A stretch of DNA of 64,000 nt. Origin: Opitutus sp. (GTDB taxonomy: Bacteria; Verrucomicrobiota; Verrucomicrobiia; Opitutales; Opitutaceae). Below, piece by piece: positions 26,449 to 34,790 of this stretch. The stretch covers positions 1,426,001 to 1,490,000 of the forward strand of contig JACEUQ010000001.1 of NCBI GenBank assembly GCA_024998815.1, in the 5' to 3' direction. The first letter of the stretch is position 1; each line of letters opens with the position of its first letter. The notes under the pieces are model-generated. The model was not told the DNA's origin and searched no databases. It saw only the letters and a list, made by a program, of their open reading frames with translations. Both the position numbers and the translations under genes were made by a program.

Positions 26449-28578
26449 TTAAGGAGCGGCGACGGGGACCACGGGGACTGAAGCAGGCACCACAGGGGCT
26501 TCCGTGGCTGCAGGAACGGCGGGCGCCGCAGGAACTGAAGGGTCTGCTGGAACCACAGGCGCCGTTGTGGCGGCTGGGGCCGCAGGGACGACAGGAACCA
26601 AAGGCGCCGCAGGCGGGCCGGGATCACGTGCGCCGTAGGTCAGCAGCCACAGGGCATCGAGCAGGGTTTGCTCGACGGAAAAGACCACCCCAAATTCAGC
26701 CGATCCGGCCAACTGGGCGCCACCGCCCGAGCGTTCGGCGATCTGGAGTGTGGTGACGCTTTTTTGCGGCGCATCGGTCGCACCGCCAAGCGCGAGTGTG
26801 GCCTCCAGCGCGTATTTCCAAGGTGTGGGCTGTCCATCGACGAGCGTGGTCGGCGTGAACGCATCACTCACGAATTGTTTGGCGCGCAGGGTCGTCAGCC
26901 CTTCCATCACGGTCTTCAGGGCGGCACGGCGCGCCTCAGGTTCGGCAGCGAGTGCGGCCTCCCACGTCTGTCCTTCGGCCAGGCTCAGGTTGACGAGCGG
27001 CTGCTCGGGTGAGGCGTTGGCCACGAGTTTGAGCCCGGTGATGCGGGCGCCCTCGGGAAGGGTGCGAACCGTGCGGTCACGGTAAAACAACGGCGCGACC
27101 GGCAGGCCGTTAAGCGTATCAGCGGCCACTGCGTAGATAAACGATTGCCCCAATACGCGCGCCTGCAAGGTGCCGCCCTGCTGGCTGCTCACCCCGATTT
27201 GCACCGTCAGTCGACGAGGCGCAGCCAGCCCGCCATTGGCGGCGGCGACAGGCGCCAGGGTCAGCGTGATTTCACGCTGGGGCAGGTTAAACCCGAAATT
27301 CTCGATCTCGGCATCCGACGGCGCATCGCGCAGGTAACCCGACTCACCCGGCACCGGGGAGGCCACCGTGAGCAGCGCAAGGCGCTGGAGCAGGTGGGTA
27401 ATCAGCGTGGTGTCGGCCGCGAGGGCTGGGCCGCCAGCAGCGGACACGATCTGCCAACCGGTGGTGTCGTTGCGACGCAGCACCAGCGGCTCACGCTGGC
27501 CAGGCGCGCCAAGGGTTACGGTGGTCACCAAGCTCGGGTCAAAGTCCAGAATACGCGGCTCGCGCAGGGTCTCTTGGGCGCGGCGCAGGGTTTCAAACAG
27601 GCTGTCCGGAATCGTGGTCACGAAGACTTGGGTGCGATCCTCCATCCGCGCGTAGTACGCGGTGGCGGGCGCCGGATCCTTCTTTGCGTCGTCCTTTTTC
27701 ACGGCGATTTTAACCGGATAAACACGCCCCACCAGCAAGGTTTCGCGGCGGCTGTTGCCCTCCACCGTCACCCGCATCACCGGCTTGTCCAAACCGCTCT
27801 CCGACACGGGCGCAGCCGCCAGGAAATCAACCGCGCGCAGCCGGTTCAGTCCGCTAATCACCACTTCGGTGGGCGCCTTGTTGGCGCGGGTCACAATCGG
27901 TGCCTCAAAGGCCCACTGTGCCCCATCGCGGCGCAGGCGCACCCGCGGGGCGGGCGCCGCATTCTGCATCCCCAGCGAGCGCACTTCAAAAACCGGGATC
28001 GTAAACAACGTGTCGGTTCGCAGCTCCTCCATGCCCACGACCAAACTCTCCGCCAGACTCCGCCCCACCACGTGGACCTTCTTGCCGTCGGGCGAGAGCA
28101 CATACAGGCGATTACCCACCTTCGTGGTGTCGCCAATTTCCAGCCGCGTGGACAGCGCCGGCGCCCCAGGCACGGCGGACGGGCGCGTGAAGGTCAGCGT
28201 CAGCTTCGACGGCTTGAGCCCGTAGTCGGCCAACGACTGGCCGTTGGCCGCCAATCCCTCGACGGCGAAACTCGTCTCCGCTTCCAGGAACTCGAGTTCG
28301 TGAATGATGCGCCGCACGGCAAAATCGTTGGCCGGCCAGTTGATGGGGTCCTTGAGCTCCCACGGCGCGTTGTCGCTAGGGCGTTCCAGCCGAATGCGCT
28401 GGGTCTTGCCCTCCGAGGTGATTTCCAGGGAGTTCGTGCCGATGGCCTCATTGCCGAGGACGCGTTTGCTGAACCGGGCGGATTCTTGCTCCGCCTGCCA
28501 CTCGCGGCGGGCGTAGATGATCACCGCCAGCAAAGCGACATTCAGGAGGAGCAGGACAAGCGTGACTTTGGTGCGCAT
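26449..28578 (-). CDS. DUF4340-domain protein of the Gld-type ABC system
   Basis: A 709-residue protein with one N-terminal membrane segment (VTLVLLLLNVALLAVIIYA) and a long extracytoplasmic region. The stretch from about 60 (LERPSDNAPWELKDPINWPAND) to about 250, with GDTTKVGNRLYVLSPDGKKV, is characteristic of DUF4340 proteins, which are regularly encoded next to GldG/GldF-like ABC exporters. The C-terminus is a low-complexity tail of repeated APVVPA/VPAAP motifs about 50 residues long, probably a flexible linker. It lies 18 bp downstream of the GldG-like gene. Confidence 0.82.
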   Translation of the reverse strand: MRTKVTLVLLLLNVALLAVIIYARREWQAEQESARFSKRVLGNEAIGTNSLEITSEGKTQRIRLERPSDNAPWELKDPINWPANDFAVRRIIHELEFLEAETSFAVEGLAANGQSLADYGLKPSKLTLTFTRPSAVPGAPALSTRLEIGDTTKVGNRLYVLSPDGKKVHVVGRSLAESLVVGMEELRTDTLFTIPVFEVRSLGMQNAAPAPRVRLRRDGAQWAFEAPIVTRANKAPTEVVISGLNRLRAVDFLAAAPVSESGLDKPVMRVTVEGNSRRETLLVGRVYPVKIAVKKDDAKKDPAPATAYYARMEDRTQVFVTTIPDSLFETLRRAQETLREPRILDFDPSLVTTVTLGAPGQREPLVLRRNDTTGWQIVSAAGGPALAADTTLITHLLQRLALLTVASPVPGESGYLRDAPSDAEIENFGFNLPQREITLTLAPVAAANGGLAAPRRLTVQIGVSSQQGGTLQARVLGQSFIYAVAADTLNGLPVAPLFYRDRTVRTLPEGARITGLKLVANASPEQPLVNLSLAEGQTWEAALAAEPEARRAALKTVMEGLTTLRAKQFVSDAFTPTTLVDGQPTPWKYALEATLALGGATDAPQKSVTTLQIAERSGGGAQLAGSAEFGVVFSVEQTLLDALWLLTYGARDPGPPAAPLVPVVPAAPAATTAPVVPADPSVPAAPAVPAATEAPVVPASVPVVPVAAP

Positions 28579-28596
28579 GGGGAGGTCGGCGAAAAG

Positions 28597-30069
28597 TTAG
28601 TTGCGACGGGTAATGTAAACGACGATCCCGAGGGTGGCAGCGAGGCCGGGCAGGATAAAAATAAGGCTGAAGCGCAGGCGCTGCAGCTGCTCCTGGCTCA
28701 GGGCGAGCTGGAACTTCTCGATCGGCCGGGCCGGTACATTCAGGTCGATGTCGCGGTCGGTCGTCCAGTTGATCGCTGCCATGAAAAACGTGAGGTTACC
28801 GATCACCCCGAGTCGCCCGTTGGCGATCCAGTCCGCGCTGCCAAAGGTGACCAACCGGCCACCGGGAACGGTGAACGGCAGGTTACTGCGGGCCGTGCGG
28901 CGCTCGGAAGCAGTGACCACCATGATGCGCCCCGGCATATCGACGCCGACGTCGTACTTGGGCGTGCCGCGCTCACGGTAGTTACGCTCGCCCCACGCCT
29001 GCTCAGAGGTGGCGACCAGCGGCTTCACCTCCAGATTGGTGTCGAGGGTACGGCCCGGATCGGGGCGCACTGAGCGCGATAACCCGAAGCGCAGGGGGAT
29101 TTTATAACTCAACAGCGAGCTGGTGATCGGGTGGTCTTTTTCCAAAGCGGGCAAGATCAGGTCGCCCGTCTCGCTCTGCGCGGAGGTCCCTGAATCAAAT
29201 ACCACCACATCGTCCACCAACACGCCCCAGTCAAAGAAAAGGTCGTCCAGCCCGGTCGGATAACCGGGTGCCAGCAACGCCAGGATGCGCCCCGCTCGGT
29301 TCGAGAGGTACTGGCGCAGCAACTCCTGCTCGGCGGCATCAAAGCGCCCCTGCTGCCCAACAATCACCAGCACGGCGGCGTCGTCTGGAATTTTGCGCGA
29401 CAGCGATAAATCCAGCGAATCGACCGCGAAGTTGCGCGCCTTCAGCTCCGCATCGAGCGCCGACAGCCCGCGCGCCGGACTCACGTCATCCACGGCCATC
29501 TCGCCATGGCCGGTGAGGAAATAGATTTTTTTCTTCGTCGGGCTGGAGACATCGAGGATCGCCGCAGTGAACGCCTGTTCGCCTCGGAACGCCTTTTTCT
29601 CCTGGTTTTCCACGCGGTAAAGCTCGTCGAGCCCCACCACCCGGCGCCGGTCCCCGCAGAGCACAAGAATGGTGTTGGGCTGGTCGATCCCGAGCAGCTC
29701 CGCCTCGCGCCGCCGCTGGAACACGTCGATAAACTCGGTGGTGACCTTGCCACGGGCGTTACCCGCTGTGGCGAAACCGTACTCCCTCAGCAATCCCGTC
29801 ACATCGCGGTGCGCGTGGTTCACCTGCTCGTTGTCACTGTCGGCATTGAGCGTGACGATAACGCGCACAGGCTCCGTCAGGTTTTTCAGGTACGCGCGTG
29901 TCTCCGGCGAGAGCGAGTGGCGGTGATTCGTCGTGAGGTCAAAGCGCCAGCCGTAGTGAATGGCTAGGTAGTTGAGACCGGCGAACAACGACACAAAAAG
30001 CACGACCTGCGCGAGCAGGTTAAAGGTGCGCACCCAGCGGACCGTGCGGAAGGAGGTTATCTTGGCCAT
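28597..30069 (-). CDS. GldG-like ABC-transporter-associated protein
   Basis: A 490-residue protein with membrane helices at both ends (about 17-40 and 465-487) and a soluble region of the GldG/IFT52-like type: RFDLTTNHRHSLSPETRAYLKNL, VRVIVTLNAD, ILVLCGDRRR, KIYFLTGHGE and the glutamine amidotransferase-like VLVIVGQQG. In Flavobacteria GldA, GldF and GldG form an ABC complex linked to gliding/type IX secretion; homologues in other phyla occur as ABC-permease-GldG-DUF4340 operons of unknown substrate. The order here is exactly that. Confidence 0.87.
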   Translation of the reverse strand: MAKITSFRTVRWVRTFNLLAQVVLFVSLFAGLNYLAIHYGWRFDLTTNHRHSLSPETRAYLKNLTEPVRVIVTLNADSDNEQVNHAHRDVTGLLREYGFATAGNARGKVTTEFIDVFQRRREAELLGIDQPNTILVLCGDRRRVVGLDELYRVENQEKKAFRGEQAFTAAILDVSSPTKKKIYFLTGHGEMAVDDVSPARGLSALDAELKARNFAVDSLDLSLSRKIPDDAAVLVIVGQQGRFDAAEQELLRQYLSNRAGRILALLAPGYPTGLDDLFFDWGVLVDDVVVFDSGTSAQSETGDLILPALEKDHPITSSLLSYKIPLRFGLSRSVRPDPGRTLDTNLEVKPLVATSEQAWGERNYRERGTPKYDVGVDMPGRIMVVTASERRTARSNLPFTVPGGRLVTFGSADWIANGRLGVIGNLTFFMAAINWTTDRDIDLNVPARPIEKFQLALSQEQLQRLRFSLIFILPGLAATLGIVVYITRRN

Positions 30070-30071
30070 GA

Positions 30072-30833
30072 TCAGCTGTGGAGGAGTTTGGCTTCGACGC
30101 CGAGGATGCTAAAAATCAGCGCGAGCACGGTGCCGCTCACATAAAAGAGGATCTGGCGGGTATCGACCACCCCTCGGGTAAAGTCTTCGAGGTGACGGAA
30201 GACCATCGTGTAGTCGATGGCGGCACGCAGCGGGTGCATCGACTCAAGGTTGAGCACCTCCACGGTGCTCACAAAACGCACCCCGATGATGATGGCAAAA
30301 AGCAGGGTGAAAGAGAGTATGCCGGCCACCGCCTGGTTGCGGGAGAGCGAACTGGCAAACACCCCGAGCGCCACGTAAAGCAGCCCGGACACCGCAATGA
30401 ACAAATAACCGCCGACCAGCGGCCCGCTGTCGAGAAACCGCGCGTCCCCGGCGAAGCGGTGCAGAATATAAAAAAAGCCCCCGGTCGATGCCCACAGCAG
30501 CAGGTACAAAAAGTACGCGGCAAAATACTTGCCGAGCACGACTTCGGTCGTGGAAACCGGCGACGTAAGCAACGTTTCCAACGTGCCCAGCCGGCGCTCC
30601 TCCGCCAGGCATTTCATGGTGAGCAGTGGCACCATAAAAAACACCGGCAGCCAGAACAGTTGAAAGAAAACTGCGGCCGGGGAGGTTTCCTGTGCCGAGG
30701 CGCTGTAGCTCTCCAGTACCCCGGAAAAGATAAAGCCCATCACCGTGAGAAAAAGCACGGCGGCGATGTACGTGCTGGGGCTCACCAGCAACATTCTGAT
30801 CTCGTGACTGAGGATGGTCGTAAAGTGCTTCAT
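30072..30833 (-). CDS. ABC-2 type permease (GldF-like)
   Basis: A 253-residue integral membrane protein with six predicted helices. The N-terminal MKHFTTILSHEIRMLLVSP and the cytoplasmic loop LTMKCLAEERRLGTLETLLTSPVSTTEVVLGKY are the hallmark of ABC-2 permeases of the GldF type. It overlaps the ATPase stop by 4 bp and is followed after 2 bp by the GldG-like gene, so the three are co-translated parts of one exporter. Confidence 0.9.
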   Translation of the reverse strand: MKHFTTILSHEIRMLLVSPSTYIAAVLFLTVMGFIFSGVLESYSASAQETSPAAVFFQLFWLPVFFMVPLLTMKCLAEERRLGTLETLLTSPVSTTEVVLGKYFAAYFLYLLLWASTGGFFYILHRFAGDARFLDSGPLVGGYLFIAVSGLLYVALGVFASSLSRNQAVAGILSFTLLFAIIIGVRFVSTVEVLNLESMHPLRAAIDYTMVFRHLEDFTRGVVDTRQILFYVSGTVLALIFSILGVEAKLLHS

Positions 30834-31849
30834 GGGGTGCTTTTTTGAGTCTTGGTGGGTAGGGCGGCCGGTGCATCCACTTTTTCCCAGCCGCGCCGGG
30901 TGGCGGCGAGGAACACGTCTTCCAGCGTGGGCTGGATCCGGCTGAGCGAGCGCACGCGGAAACGCATGTCCGTAGCGAGTGCACCCAGCACGGCTTCACC
31001 GAGGTCTTCGTCGCGCGTGCTGGTGAGCATGAGCTTGCAAAATCCTGCCGCATCAGGCGCGCCGCTTTCAGCGATTTGGAGCGTGGCATCAACGTCGCTG
31101 AGGGCCTTGGGCAACGCTGTAACCAGTTCGCCAGCCACCACCAATTCGTAGCGCGCCTGCCCAAAAACTTCCCGCCTCAAGTCCGCCGGTGTACCGGCTG
31201 CCACGACGCGGCCCTGATTGATAATCAACACCCGGTCGCAGGTCATCTCGATCTCGGGCAAAATGTGCGAGGAAATGATCACCGTCATGCGCCCGCGCAG
31301 GCTCGCGATGAGGTCGCGCACGATCAAAATCTGGTGCGGGTCGAGCCCGATGGTCGGCTCGTCCATGATGATTACCGGCGGCTCGGCGAGGATCGCATCG
31401 GCAATGCCCACGCGCTGGCGAAAACCCTTGGACAGTTTACCGATGATGCGGTGGCGCACCCGCGTGAGGTCGCACAACTCCAGCACCTCGTCGATGCGCG
31501 GCCCGAGCTTGCGGCGCGAAATCTCCTTAAGGCGCCCCCGGTAGTGCAGGTACTCGGCCACCCGCATATCCTCGGGCAGCGGGTTATTCTCCGGCATGTA
31601 GCCGATGAGCTTTTTAACCTCGTCGCCGCGCGAAGCCACCGGCACCCCGCAGACGTTAACCTCGCCGGCGGTCGCGGGCAGGTAACCGGTGAGAATGCGC
31701 ATCGTCGTGCTCTTGCCCGCACCGTTGGGCCCCAGGAAGCCCAGAATCTCGCCCCGGGCCACGCTAAAACTGATCTTACTGACGGCGGGATGGCCGGAGT
31801 AGATTTTTACGAGGTCGCGGACTTCGATGGCGGGAGTTTCGGCGGACAT
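30830..31849 (-). CDS. ABC transporter ATP-binding protein (GldA-like)
   Basis: With the ATG at 31849 (MSAETPAIEVRDLVKIYSG) the protein has 339 residues. Walker A is GPNGAGKST (40-48), the signature region is KLSKGFRQRVGIADAI, and Walker B is PVIIMDEPTIGLDP; the H-loop is in VIISSHILPEIE. The C-terminal 100 residues form the additional domain found on ABC-2 exporter ATPases. It is the first gene of the five-gene operon running to the AsmA-like gene. A 12-residue upstream extension exists but lacks family similarity. Confidence 0.92.
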   Translation of the reverse strand: MSAETPAIEVRDLVKIYSGHPAVSKISFSVARGEILGFLGPNGAGKSTTMRILTGYLPATAGEVNVCGVPVASRGDEVKKLIGYMPENNPLPEDMRVAEYLHYRGRLKEISRRKLGPRIDEVLELCDLTRVRHRIIGKLSKGFRQRVGIADAILAEPPVIIMDEPTIGLDPHQILIVRDLIASLRGRMTVIISSHILPEIEMTCDRVLIINQGRVVAAGTPADLRREVFGQARYELVVAGELVTALPKALSDVDATLQIAESGAPDAAGFCKLMLTSTRDEDLGEAVLGALATDMRFRVRSLSRIQPTLEDVFLAATRRGWEKVDAPAALPTKTQKSTP

Positions 31850-32263
31850 GGTTGGGCGGGGCAGTGAAGGCTGTGGGTGGAGCAAATGCGATGGTTTATC
31901 GCAGGTTTAAGCGATATGTCGTTGAGGGCTTTTTTAAGGCAAAACCAATCTCGATACCATTTCCCAATTAAAGAAATACAAACGAACCGGTTTACCGCTA
32001 ATGAACGCTAATGGCCGCTAATGAAAACCAGTGATCCAGCGCTTCTGAATTAGCGTATCTTAGCGTTCATTAGCGGTTAAAAATTCCGTTGTTTGTTGCT
32101 GGATTGCTGGTGCGTTGGTTACCTTTGCGACTTCTGCGCTTTTTTGCGGCTAAATCATCGGTTCGTTACCCCAAGCTGAGTTCGCTCATTTTTTGTGTCA
32201 TGTAGTGATTTTTGTGGCCAACGGATCGATTAATTCCGCCTTAAAATAGGCCATATCATGAGT
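31850..32263. repeat. Gene-free spacer with 'CGCTAATG' inverted repeat
   Basis: Between 31993 and 32080, TTTACCGCTAATGAACGCTA faces TTAGCGTTCATTAGCGGTTA across a spacer, an imperfect palindrome. The part from about 32185 (TTTTTGTGTCATGTAGTGAT, then TTTTTGTGGCCAACGGATCG) recurs at 33319-33355. No gene is seen. Confidence 0.7.
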
Positions 32264-33046
32264 TTAAATCATTGAATTCAAGCGATATGCTGTAGCGAGG
32301 CCGAGCAACGTCAAATCGGGGACAACCCGCACTGTTTGGCGCAGGCGCGATTCCAAGAAACTTGCGTTGCCCCCGGTGATAAACAGATACGGCCCCATTT
32401 CCCCCCGGCAGGCCAGCTCCGCGAGCACCCCGTCGAGCAGCGCCTGAATCAGGCCCGGGAAACCCACCACGGTGCCGATGCGCATGGCCTCGGTGGTGGA
32501 TTTGCCGATCATGCCGGTGATTTCCAGCGAGTCGTCGAGCAACGGCAGTTGCGCGGTACGCTCGTGTAAGTAGCGCCGCGTGACCTCCAAGCCCGGCGCG
32601 ATAATCCCGCCTTCGTAGCCCCCGAGCTGCGTGATCACGTCAAAAGTCACCGCCGTGCCCGAATCGATCACCACCGCTGGACTGCCCCCAAAGGCATGGG
32701 CGGCGGCGGCATTGGCCAGCCGATCCTGGCCGATTTCTGCGGGATTGGGGTAGGTAATGGGCACGCCAAGCCGACACTCGTGCGTGAGCTGAAAAACCGG
32801 CAAAGCCGAATGGGCGGCCAACACGGCACGCAAGCGCGGGTTGGCGGCCGGCACCACCGAGCAGAACGCGACGCCGACAAGGAGCGGGCAGTTGCGAGCG
32901 AGCGCGTTGATCACCTGCGGAAGACCGGTGGCGGGATCTTCGAGAGTAGCGGTGTTAACCACGCCCAAGTCGGTGGTGGTGTCGTCGTCGCCGACCACCC
33001 CGAAGTGCGTGTGGGTATTACCAATGTCGATGCAGAGAAGCGCCAT
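32264..33046 (-). CDS. coaX: CoaX, type III pantothenate kinase
   Basis: With the ATG at 33046 (MALLCIDIGNTHTHFG) the protein has 260 residues, the usual CoaX length; the in-frame extension to 33151 is not adopted. ASKHA-fold signatures: CIDIGNTHTHFG for phosphate binding, GQDRLANAAAAHAFGG (GxDR motif), VIDSGTAVTFDVI and GGIIAPGLEVTRRYLHERTA. CoaX phosphorylates pantothenate in the first step of coenzyme A synthesis and, unlike CoaA, is insensitive to CoA feedback. Single gene. Confidence 0.94.
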   Translation of the reverse strand: MALLCIDIGNTHTHFGVVGDDDTTTDLGVVNTATLEDPATGLPQVINALARNCPLLVGVAFCSVVPAANPRLRAVLAAHSALPVFQLTHECRLGVPITYPNPAEIGQDRLANAAAAHAFGGSPAVVIDSGTAVTFDVITQLGGYEGGIIAPGLEVTRRYLHERTAQLPLLDDSLEITGMIGKSTTEAMRIGTVVGFPGLIQALLDGVLAELACRGEMGPYLFITGGNASFLESRLRQTVRVVPDLTLLGLATAYRLNSMI

Positions 33047-33161
33047 GAATGGAAAACCAACACTGTCCAATGCCGAAGCGCACCGGTGCAAGCGCTTAGA
33101 GCCAAAACCTGAAAGGCTTGTTAAAGGATTGGGCGCGGAAATAGGCCGCACGGTCTACTCG

Positions 33162-33286
33162 GTAGTAACATTTAAAGTGTCGGATAAAACCAAGGCAGTT
33201 TAGCCGCGAAAGAACGCAGAGAACGCATAGAAATACAGGGTTTGATCTTTGCGCTCCTTGCGTTCTTTCGCGGCCACATCATCCGG
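33162..33286. repeat. Composite 'AAAGTGTCGGAT/GCGAAAGAACGC' repeat
   Basis: GTAGTAACATTTAAAGTGTC (33163) is followed by GGATAAAACCAAGGCAG and an imperfect palindrome whose arms are TTAGCCGCGAAAGAACGCAG (33200) and TTGCGTTCTTTCGCGGCC (33258). Nearly the same as the inverted copy at 23466-23586. It is followed to 33430 by a short shared segment and no gene. Confidence 0.85.
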
Positions 33287-33430
33287 TCCCCCCATCAGTC
33301 ACGTCCGTGCTGGCTCGTTTTTGTGTCATCTCGTGATTTTTGTGGCCAACGGATCGGGTGCCATCCGCCTACCTCCCGCTTAAAGCGCTCGATTTTCTCC
33401 GCCCAATCAGGCTTCCTGATAAAAATCGCC

Positions 33431-34429
33431 ATGTCCCAACCTTCCTTAGATGACGACGAATCCCCCGCTGCGGGTGACAGAAAGACCTTCTGGGCACACC
33501 TTGACGACCTTCGCAAGGCCTTGATCCGCTCTGCGATAGCCGTTTGCATCGCCCTCTTCCTCTGCCTCTTCATCAGCGACAAACTGATGAATATCCTAGA
33601 GTACCCGATTCGGCACATGAACATGTTCGAGAAGCCCAAGCCGACGGTCACCTTTCAAATCGGTGACGCCAAAATGGGCCCCTACACCGTCGCCCCCGAA
33701 CAATTCAAAGGACTACCTGAAGGAACTGCGCCCCAGGTGGTATTTAACGTCGGCTCCGCCGTGATCGACGGCAAACAAGTCGCCACGCTTGAGTTGGACA
33801 CCCAAACCCCCATCAGCACCGAAACAACGCGGGTAAAACTCCACAACTTTGGCCCAGCCGAAGGCTTTTTTCTGGCCTTTCGTATCTCGATTTATGGCGG
33901 GCTAATCCTCTCCTGCCCGTTTTGGGCCTACTTCATGGGCTCGTTTATTTTCCCCGCCTTCAACCTGAACGAAAAAAAAATCATCTTTCAATGGGTCGGC
34001 TGGGGCACGCTGCTGTTTTTAGCTGGCATTTCATTAACCTATTTCCTGCTCCTACCGATCGCCCTACGCGCGTCCATTGAATACTCGCAGCTCATGGGCT
34101 TCGATGCCTACACTTGGCGGGCCGACGAATACATCAAGTTCGTCACCCACTTCCTCCTCGGCATGGGGCTGGGATTTCAATTCCCGGTCATCGTCTTAAT
34201 ATTGGTGAAAATCGGGGTCCTGACCCACCACCAACTCGGCAAGTATCGCCGCCATGTGGTGGTCCTCTCCCTGATCTTGGGCGCCCTGCTCACCACCCCC
34301 GAAGTGATCACCCAGATATCGATGGCAGTCCCGCTCTATATACTCTACGAAATCTCCATCTGGATCGCCTGGTATTGGGACTGGAAAAAACGCAAAGCCG
34401 CGCGCCTGGCCGGCGACATCGACATCTGA
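33431..34429 (+). CDS. tatC: TatC, Sec-independent (Tat) translocase subunit with enlarged first loop
   Basis: With the ATG at 33431 (MSQPSLDDDESPA) the protein has 332 residues, longer than the usual ~250. The TatC opening HLDDLRKALIRS precedes TM1, and EGFFLAFRISIYGGLILSCPFWAYFMGSFIFPAF leads into TM2. Between them is an extracytoplasmic insert of roughly 75 residues (about 60-135) not present in E. coli TatC. The later helices, including LTYFLLLPIALRASIEYSQ, GMGLGFQFPVIVLILVKIGVLT and RRHVVVLSLILGALLTTPEVITQ, are typical. TatC recognises twin-arginine signals. No tatA/B gene is adjacent. Confidence 0.93.
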   Translation: MSQPSLDDDESPAAGDRKTFWAHLDDLRKALIRSAIAVCIALFLCLFISDKLMNILEYPIRHMNMFEKPKPTVTFQIGDAKMGPYTVAPEQFKGLPEGTAPQVVFNVGSAVIDGKQVATLELDTQTPISTETTRVKLHNFGPAEGFFLAFRISIYGGLILSCPFWAYFMGSFIFPAFNLNEKKIIFQWVGWGTLLFLAGISLTYFLLLPIALRASIEYSQLMGFDAYTWRADEYIKFVTHFLLGMGLGFQFPVIVLILVKIGVLTHHQLGKYRRHVVVLSLILGALLTTPEVITQISMAVPLYILYEISIWIAWYWDWKKRKAARLAGDIDI

Positions 34430-34666
34430 TCTGGCTGAGTCATTGCCCACGAAACACACGAAATGACACGAAACTAAGTCTGTCGATCTACAGCCTATTG
34501 GACCACGGAACACACGGAATACACGGAAGAACCAATCCGTTTGAACCACTAATGAACACTAATAGTCGCTAATAACACAAGGCATCAGAATTCGCCAGAT
34601 CCGCCATAAGTAACAATCACTGCACATGAGTGGTTAACGGCTCGATCCGAATTTTCGTAGCATTTA
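34430..34666. repeat. Gene-free spacer with 'CACGAAACACACGAAATG' and 'CACTAATGAACACTAAT' repeats
   Basis: Contains short direct repeats of the types CCACGAAACACACGAAATGA (34448), CCACGGAACACACGGAATAC (34503) and ACCACTAATGAACACTAATA (34544). These recur at 41430-41475, 46800-47060, 49920-50130, 54105-54405 and 59440-59470. The IS21 element inserted into this material. Confidence 0.75.
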
Positions 34667-34673
34667 GTGTATT
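34667..34673. repeat. IS21 target-site duplication, left
   Basis: GTGTATT, identical to 39377-39383 on the other side of the IS21 element. Confidence 0.9.
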
Positions 34674-34790
34674 TGTGAGCGGCGAGCGGGAAAGCGTCTA
34701 TTTCTGGCGGTTAGGAATGCACTTCTTCTTCGGTGGATCTTCTTCCCCTTAAAAAGAGTAATACTCTTCTTCCGTGGGTGGGTTTTCTTC

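Noticed and set aside
27145-29073. 642-residue plus-strand frame opposite DUF4340/GldG genes
   Set aside because: Antisense shadow; spans two real genes and has no recognisable domain.
33047-33151. N-terminal extension of CoaX
   Set aside because: CoaX proteins begin at the DIGNT motif; the 35 extra residues come from spacer sequence.
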